A program made the position numbers and the translations under genes. A DNA stretch of 64,000 nt from Elymus sibiricus (taxonomy: Eukaryota > Streptophyta > Magnoliopsida > Poales > Poaceae), in NCBI GenBank assembly GCA_039707655.1, contig CM077676.1, positions 186,678,936 to 186,742,935 on the forward strand, given 5' to 3'. Of the stretch, positions 57,606 to 64,000 are shown piece after piece; the stretch's first letter is position 1, and each line of letters starts with the position of its first letter. A model generated the notes under the pieces. The model made no database searches. It saw nothing but the letters and a program-made list of their open reading frames with translations, and was not told the DNA's origin.

Positions 57606-60600
57606 TCAGGCAGTGGAACCACCGTCGGCGTCGTTGACTACTGGATTGCCGTCGTCGCCGGACCCTTCCCCGACGGGTGCGAAACGCTCCAACAGGCTCG
57701 TCACATGGTCCTCCACCGCCCTCGCAAGCTTGCCTTGGAGCTCCTCAGGAACCGGAGACAGCACCTGGTCAAAGTTGAAGCTGCCATCAACGCGCAGCAG
57801 GTTGCTGAAGACGCGGGTTGACGCCTGGCGCAAAAGGTCGTGGCACTCAGCGTCGCGGATCTCGTCCCACCGGGTGGAACTCGCCTCCAGCCGCTTCACG
57901 AGCCTTGTGAACAAGGCCAGGTAGCTGGCGTCGTCGGTCTCCAGGGGATCCTCCACCCTCTCGACCGAGAAAGCAGCCACGGTGCTGCGAGCGCAACCCA
58001 TGAGCTCGCGGAACATCTTGGAGCGCTGGAGCTGCTCCCCACGCCCTCAGGCGGCCTCGTCGCGGGCCAGCTGCACCTCGTCGCTAACCTCGCCCACCTG
58101 AGCCTGGAGGTTTTCCAGCTCACGGCGAGTCATGGCGTGGAGCTCCGCCGCGCTCCGCCTCTCGGCTTCCGACGCCGCGAGCTGCCGCTTGAGCTCGGCA
58201 ATTTCGGCATCGAGTTCGCCGCGCCTCTTCGTGAAGCGGTCCTCCTGCTTCTTCAGGTTGTTGGGGTAAGTGTCCGCCAGGGCCTTCGCCTTCCGCGCGA
58301 CCTCCTCCTGGCCCCGCTTGTCGATCTTGGCCCTATACCTCATAGCTCTTTCTTCAAGCTTGGTGTTGGCTTTCGCGAGGCGTTCTTGGTATGTGGCCTC
58401 GCCGGCCGCCACGATACGGTCCAGATGCTCCAAGCGCTCTCGCTCCCTCTCCTGCTCGATGGTGGTCCGCAGGAGTTCGCGCTCCAGGATCTCCATGCCC
58501 ATCTCCAGGACCGCCGCCATGCTCTCGCGCCGGGTAACCGCCTCCTCGCGGAAGGCTAGACGGGCCTTGCGGGCCGCGACGCGCCCCTGCTCCAGGTGGA
58601 GGTTCTCCTCCTCGGCCACGAGCTCGGCCTCTAGGGAGCTGAGGGACGACCGGGCGTGGCGGAGAGTCCCGATCCACGATAGGATGCTGTGGCTCACCAG
58701 GGCCAGGGTCCCGGGCGCGTCTGGCCCTTCCGTCTCCGCCCCCGTGGCTCTGGGGGCTCGGGGGCTGCTGCGCCATCGGATCCACCCAGGCCTCCGCCGA
58801 GGGGGCCTCATTCCCCTCCGGGTGGCCAAGATCCTCCTCGACCTCCGCCTCGGCTTCCACCCCTGCCGGCCGCTCGGCCGCGCGGGTAGGACTGGGCGCG
58901 GCCGCTCCCGGCTCGTGGCGCCCTGGTGATCGCTCGAGGCTCGCGGTGGCCGCCGCATTGGCGCCTACCTCCCCCTCGGGACGGGCCCCCTCCGGAGGCA
59001 CCCTTTCTCCGGCAGGAGGGAAGGCCTCCTCGGGAGGCTGGGCAGATCCCGCAGACCCCTCCTCCACAGCTCTGTCGCGCTTCGCGGGGATCATTGGGGG
59101 CGCCTGTGTGCCAACCGCCCCCAACTCCCGCTGAGCCCCGGCGGGCTCTCCGGCATCCTCATCCCGGACACCCTCCTTCTTCTTCTTTGGCGGGGAGCCC
59201 CTACTACATAGCAAGGGATCAAGCCGAGCCATGCAAGATGAGGCGGTGGGCATAAGGAACGCGCGAGGCAGGGGGACTTACTCGTCTCTGGGGACCCATC
59301 GCCGCTTCCTTAGCTTCCCTCCTGGGCGGCTGCCGCTTCTGCGCCCTCGGGACTCTTTGGGGCCCCCTCCCGAGGCACCGCCGTGGGGCCCGTCTAGGCC
59401 CCCTCCCAAGGCTTCAGCGGGCGGGATCGCCCCGCCAGCCGCGGGGTTCTCCGCGGCAAGGGCTTCCTCCATCGGGGGCGCAGGCTGCTGGGGCTTGACT
59501 CGGGGCCCCCCGGCGTCACTCCTGCCGCCGCTGCCGGTTCCTGCCGTCAACAGGCGGCGAGTCAGCTCGGAAGCCACCGTCTCGATCCAGGCGTCGGCCG
59601 CAGCCGCCACCTTGGTGTCGCCTTCACATTCGGGAAGCGGCAGCACCTGGATCGGGTTGTCGTGGGGTCCCACATGACCCGGGGGCACGAGCCCCACTGG
59701 TTGAACAGTGGCATGCCGGCCCGCACGTCCTCCCGGTTTCCAAAGCAGTAAATTGGGGCCGCGCTTGGCGGCGGGAACGGCGTCGCCGCGGTGAGAAGAA
59801 TGTTCGCCAGCCCCTCCACCACCTCCAGGGCAAGGCGATCGGAGCTCAGCCTCATGGGGTCCCCCATGCCTGAGTGGGTCCACACCGGGCGAGGGCACCC
59901 CTGGAGGGGGGCAATGCGCTTGCGCATGAACTCCTTGATGGCCATGGTCACGATGAGCCTGCCGTCTTGGAGCACTCGCATCCCCGCCATGACTGGCCCC
60001 AGCGCGGCCTCGGTCAGCTCGGCATGCCCCCACCCAGAGCTCGGCACCGCTGGCGCCTCCGGGATCTCGAGCAAGGGGCTGTACTGGGCGCGTCCATGTA
60101 GACCCTGCACTCCCTGAAGCCCTCCACCTCCTCGGGGATCCGCATGTCGATGATGTGCGTGCGCATGCCCGCGACCATCTGGAATGACACGTAGCCCGAG
60201 CACTGGTCTGCCTCGGTCAGTCGGAGGCGAAATTTTTTCCAGAGGAAGGCCATGGATGGCAGCACCCCCAGAAAGGCCTCGCAGAGGTAGGCAAAGGCGG
60301 AGAGAAGAAGGACCGAGCTCAGGTGCAGGTGCATCGCATGAACCTAGTAGTGGCTGAGCACGGCGTTGAAGAAGTTGGAGAAGGGAGGCACCAGCCCGGC
60401 GAAGACGGAGTGGAGGAAGAATGGGAAGGTCGTACCCCCTCGCTGCGCCGCGGGGCCCGACGCCGGCCAGATCTTCGTCTCCCCGTTCCCGTTGTGGGCA
60501 CTGGCCGTCATCGGCCGCACATTGTCCAGGACCTCCTCGTTGAGGATCACGGATTTCAGCAGCGCGGGCCCCGGCCCCGGCGGGACCGACGACCCCGGCT

Positions 60601-60637
60601 CGGTTGTTTTCTTCTTCCCTTTCCTGCCAGGGGCCAT
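57606..60637 (-). pseudogene. Antisense extra gene of D2 (Transposase_28-like domain plus coiled coil)
   Basis: It starts at ATG 60637 (MAPGRKGKKKTTEPGSS). A TAG near 60346 interrupts it after FFNAVLSHY, with later frame changes. The LLLSAFAYLCEAFLG segment continues at about 60334-60014 and the FNQWG...DNPIQVLPLP part follows in other frames. The intron is about 59281-59202 (GTAAGT donor, TAG acceptor, about 80 bp), after LRKRRWVPRDE and before GSPPKKKKEG. The second exon gives a Pro/Gly linker, a frame change near 58700-58900, a long intact coiled coil (ILSWIGTLRHARSSLSSLEAELV onward, about 58720-58047), a stop at 58047-58049, and the C-terminal domain MFRELMGCARSTVAAF (58016-57606). D2 shows the coiled coil more completely than D1. 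Function unknown. Confidence 0.8.
59202..59281 (-). other. Probable intron of the antisense gene in D2
   Basis: About 80 bp, minus-strand GTAAGT donor and TATGTAGTAG acceptor region (the exact AG is uncertain by 3 bases). It is equivalent to the 77-bp intron of element C. In D1 the acceptor region is split from the rest of the intron by the Cassandra-like LTR. Confidence 0.65.
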
Positions 60638-60911
60638 GGCAGCGGAGAGATTGGAAGTTAAGGGAGGAGCAATGGAGAAGCTGCTCGCGCGACACGAGGG
60701 GCAAGACGGGGACGAGGAGCAATGACGTGCATGCGCCCCGCACGAGCAGGCTTTATTGCCAAGACGGCAGTTACCGAGGCGTCATGGGGAGTGGGGCGAC
60801 CCGCCCCGTGAAAGCCGCCACACGTCGCCTTTGGGCCCGGCAACTCGATGGGCCCCACGCTGTTTCGTCCCTAGCCGGGCGGAACGTGCGCGCCGCGGGC
60901 CCGGGGGCTAT

Positions 60912-61785
60912 TGTCGGCCCAGTGGGAAGCAGAGTACCACGGCCCGTCTGCCTCTGGCCCAGAGGACCGCGCTCGGTGGCTGGCCCATGAGAGTGGCCTT
61001 GCCTTAGCCGCTCCAAAGAGAGCCGCCTCGCGAGGGGCGAGCCTCGCGAGGCCCCTCCCCGCCAGGCCAGGCCCTGCCGAGGCTGCCAAGCACCAGGTTC
61101 CCTCGTGAGGCTCCCCTCACGCGGCCCTCTCACGAAGCAAGTTGTATGGCGCCAGCCGCTGGGCTCCGCGCCCAGCACATGGGTGATGTCCCGCTATCAG
61201 GATAAGGACCAAGCCCAGCTTCTATTCTAGTGATAAGGGAGCAGCGGCGTCTGCCTCCCCCAAAGCAAGTCCCAAAGGCTTTCCTCATTGGTGATAGAAA
61301 ATCAGGACGGATCAGCGCGCCAGGACGGAGGTCATCGCCAGGCCCACCAGCGCATCACAAGGAGTTGCTTTAGCAGGCGGAGACCGCCTTTAGTCAGGAT
61401 AATCCTGCGCTCTTGTCCCCCTTTTGAATTGCCGCCCTGTGGCAACCCTTTCCTGCTCATATTTTCGGGGAAGAGGACCAAGGCACTACAAAAGGGGCAG
61501 GACCGCTTCCATGTAAGGGGATCGACCCATTCTCCCCCACACCTATTGTACCTTGAGGACAAGCTCTCCACCACAGAGCAATCCAACGCAAGCAGGAGTA
61601 GGGTATTACACCGCACGGTGGCCCGAACCTGGGTAGCTCGCGCGTCCCCTTCATGTCTGGTGAGAGCCAGCGAGTCCGTCGTGTCCTCGCCGTAGTCCCG
61701 TCGTAGGCTTCCAAGCAAAGTCCCCCAGAGTTCGAATCCTAAGTTCTTGGAGAAGTTTCTTGGACGCAGATCCTAGACTCCGACA
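60912..61785 (+). repeat. 3' LTR of D2
   Basis: 874 bp. It shares the 16-bp extra segment and many single-base states with the D1 3' LTR rather than with its own 5' LTR. A deletion of about 14 bp near 61208 is private to this copy. Confidence 0.93.
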
Positions 61786-61797
61786 GTAGGGGAGAGT

Positions 61798-61933
61798 TGT
61801 AACACCCCAAGAGTGCTCCTTCCATATTTGTACTTCCCAACATTGCCATATAAGGAATTGTCATGATGATCTTGATGGATGAGTTCTTCTCATGTTGTGT
61901 TTTGCTTCTTTTCATTTTGCATTTTATCTTCAT
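61798..61933 (+). repeat. LTR3 of element B, truncated after 136 bp
   Basis: Starts TGTAACACCCC and appears identical to the first 136 bases of LTR2 (including ATATAAGG and GATGAGTTC). It then stops at ATCTTCAT, where the sequence jumps into the interior of element D. Confidence 0.92.
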
Positions 61934-63242
61934 CACCCCGTTCCCGTTGTGGGCACTGGCCGTCATCGGCCGCACCTTGTCCAGGCCCTCCTCGTTGAGG
62001 ATCACGGATTTCAGCAGCGCCGGCCCCGGCCCCGGCGGGACCGACGACCCCGGCTCGGTGGTTTTCTTCTTCCCTTTCCTGCCAGGGGCCATGGCGGTGG
62101 AGAGATTGGAAGTTAGGGGAGGAGCAACAGAGAAGCTGCTTGTGCGAGACGAGGGGCAAGACGGGGACGAGGAGCAATGACGTGCCTATGCCCCGTGCGA
62201 GCAGGCTTTATCGCCAAGACGGCAGTTACCGAGGCGTCGTGGGGAGTGGGGGCGACCCGCCCCGCGAAAACCGCCACGCGTCGCCTCTGGGCCCGGCAGC
62301 TAGATGGGCCCCGCGCCATTTCGTCCCTAACCGGGCGGAACGTGCGCGCCGCGGGCCCGGGGGCTACTGTCGGCCCAGTGGGAACCAGCGTACCACGGCA
62401 TGTCTGCCTCTGGCCCAGAGGACCGCGCTCGGCGGCCGGCCCATGAGAGTAGCCTTGCCTCAGCCGCTATGGAGGGAGCCACCTCGCGAGGCCCCTCCCC
62501 GCCAGGCCAGGCCCTACCGAGGCCGCCAAGCACCAGGTTCCCTCGCGAGGCTCCCCTCGCGAGGCCCTCTCATGAAGCAAGTTGTATGGCGCCAGCCGCA
62601 GGGCTCCGCGCCCAGCACATGGGTGACGTCCCGCTGTCAGGATAAGGACAGCGGGGCGCGACCAAGCCCAGCTTCTATTCTGGTGATAAGGGAGCAGCGG
62701 CAACTGCCTCCCCCAAAGCAAGTCCCAAAGGCTTTCCTCTTTGGTGATAGAAAATTAGGACGGATCAGCGCGCCAGGATGGAGGTCATCGCCAAGCCCAC
62801 TAGCGCGTCACAAGGAGCTGCTTTAGCAGGCAGAGACCGCCTATAGTCAGGAAAAGCCTGCGCTCTTATCCCCCTTTTGAATTGCCGCCCTGTGGCAACC
62901 CTTTCCCGCTCATATTTTCGGGGAAGAGGACCAAGGCACTACAAAAGGGGAACGACCGCTTCCATGTAAGGGGATCGACCCATTCTCCCCCACACCTCTT
63001 GTACCTTGAGCACAAGCTCTCCACCACAGAGCAATCCAACGCAAGTAGGATCGAGTAGGGTATTACACTACACGGTGGCCCGAACCTGGGTAGCTCGCGC
63101 GTCCCCTTCGTGTCCGGTGAGAGCCAGCGAGTCCGTCGTGTCCCCGCCGTAGTCCCGTCGTAGGCTGCCAAGCAAAGTCCCCCAGAGTTTGAATCCTAAG
63201 TTCTTGGAGAAGTTTCTTGGATGCAGATCCTAGACTCTGACA
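61934..63242 (+). mobile_element. Element D3: 3' remnant of a third D copy
   Basis: 1,309 bp equivalent to D2 from about 60480 to its 3' end. It includes the start of the antisense gene (ATG at 62092, minus strand, about 53 codons left), the polypurine tract and a complete 3' LTR (62368-63242). It is followed by GTAGG (63243-63247) and the B purine tract, exactly as after D1 and D2. The 5' end is a deletion junction, not an element terminus. Confidence 0.9.
62368..63242 (+). repeat. 3' LTR of D3
   Basis: 875 bp. It lacks the 16-bp segment of the D1 and D2 3' LTRs and carries the states seen in their 5' LTRs (for example TTCCTCTTTGGTG), so it left the lineage before those changes. Confidence 0.9.
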
Positions 63243-63254
63243 GTAGGAGAGAGT

Positions 63255-63723
63255 TGTAACACCCCAAGAGTGCTTGTTCCATATTTGTACTTCCCAACAT
63301 TGCCATATATGGAATTGTCATGATGATCTAGATGGATGGGTTCTTCTCATGTTGTGTTTTGCTTCTTTTCATTTTGCATTTTATCTTCATGCCATGCCAA
63401 TTGATGCCATGTTAAACTCCTGTAGCATATATAAATGTTGCTCTAAATATGCCTAGTCAATGTTTCAGTATTTCTGTCAGCATTAAGTTGCAATGTTGTG
63501 AGCTCATTTCTATTGAATCCATGCTTCATATGAATTTGTGCCAATGTGATGAAATGATCTATGCCATGTGTACTGTAGGTGCATTCCAATTTCTTGCAGT
63601 TTAGAGTAATGTAGCTTGCTGATTTGATGTGCATAAGATGCCATGATGCTGTTAACTGCAGTTTTGCATTGCATATTGTGTTGCTCACCATTTGGGTTTC
63701 ATGCATCCGTTCTTCGTGATCTT
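63255..63723 (+). repeat. LTR4 of element B, interrupted by element E
   Basis: Starts TGTAACACCCC and matches LTR1 and LTR2 up to CGTGATCTTT. It carries ATATATGG and GATGGGTTC states like LTR1, not those of LTR2 and LTR3. The remainder should lie beyond element E outside the window. Confidence 0.9.
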
Positions 63724-64000
63724 TGATACGTCTCCATCGTATCTATAATTTTTTATTGTTTCATGCCAATATTCTACCACTTTCACATATTTTTGGCAAC
63801 ATTTTATATTATTTTTGGGACTAACATATTGATCCAGTGCCAGTTCCTGTTTGTTGCATGTTTTTTGTTTCGCAGAATATCCATATCAAACGAAGTCCAA
63901 ATGCAATAAAATTTTACGGAGAATTATTTTGGAATATATGTGATTTTTGGGAGGTGGAATCAATGCAAGACGGTGCTCGTGGGCCCCACGAGGCACCTGT
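63724..64000. mobile_element. Element E: start of an LTR of another retrotransposon (cut by window end)
   Basis: The B LTR breaks at 63723 and new sequence begins TGATACGTCTCCATCGTATC, a TG-type LTR end that I recall as common in Triticeae LTR retrotransposons. 277 bp are visible, AT-rich with no ORF. Orientation, family and target duplication cannot be settled here. Confidence 0.7.

Larger units (their letters stand above)
52574..61785 (+). mobile_element. Element D2: non-autonomous Tat/Retand-like element in B copy 2
   Basis: 9,212 bp with TGTCGG...CCGACA ends and target duplication GTAGG (52569-52573 and 61786-61790), the same duplication and insertion point as D1. The content parallels D1 except that it lacks the Cassandra-like LTR. 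It shares with D1 the gag lesions and the reverse transcriptase-integrase deletion. Similarity to D1 is about 90-95% over most of the length by eye and higher near the 3' end. Confidence 0.95.

Noticed and set aside
35355..61785. D1 and D2 as two independent insertions into a preferred site
   Set aside because: Same base, same duplication, shared gag and pol lesions and a third copy with the same flank favour duplication of one insertion.
1..64000. A host gene or a defence or biosynthetic system hidden among the repeats
   Set aside because: Every stretch was assigned to a mobile element or its spacer; no ORF outside retroelement families had recognisable domains.

Overview
This window is a solid block of nested LTR retrotransposons from a large grass genome, probably Pooideae (wheat, barley or oat type). 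The evidence for that is grass-type Tekay chromoviruses with initiator-tRNA-Met primer sites, Tat/Retand-type elements with an antisense extra gene, a Cassandra 5S-containing LTR, a Helitron, and an LTR beginning TGATACGTCTCC that I recall as abundant in Triticeae. No host gene, tRNA gene, rRNA gene or CRISPR array was recognised. Element letters (A to E) are local names used only here.

Backbone. The oldest layer is a head-to-tail array of one plus-strand Ty3/gypsy chromovirus (B): internal copy 0 (1-1071 plus 13668-14287), LTR1 (14288-30021), internal copy 1 (30022-35354), LTR2 (44808-47225), internal copy 2 (47226-52573), LTR3 start (61798-61933), LTR4 start (63255-63723). Neighbouring internal regions share single LTRs, which suggests LTR-LTR unequal recombination rather than separate insertions. 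All B coding copies are broken.

Second layer. A plus-strand non-autonomous Tat/Retand-like element (D) lies at the same nucleotide, the B polypurine tract, with the same GTAGG target duplication, in successive B units: D1 35355-44795, D2 52574-61785, and the 3' remnant D3 61934-63242. So one D insertion was copied by amplification of a roughly 17 kb LTR-internal-D unit. A microhomology deletion then reduced the third unit to about 1.5 kb.

Third layer. Later single insertions hit only one unit each, and the sister units provide empty sites: A (1072-13667, minus, 12.6 kb, uninterrupted 1526-residue Gag-Pol) in internal copy 0; a Helitron (14348-16916, minus) and C (17898-28637, minus, a relative of D) in LTR1; a Cassandra-like solo LTR (41939-42200) in D1; and E (63724 to the window end) in LTR4.

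How the parts work together. A encodes Gag, protease, reverse transcriptase, RNase H, integrase and a chromodomain, and is the only element that looks potentially autonomous. C and D keep cis signals, a Gag-protease relic and an antisense, intron-containing gene, but their pol regions are collapsed, so mobility would have needed proteins supplied in trans. Many premature stops are CAG to TAG changes, the pattern expected from deamination of methylated CHG sites in silenced heterochromatin.
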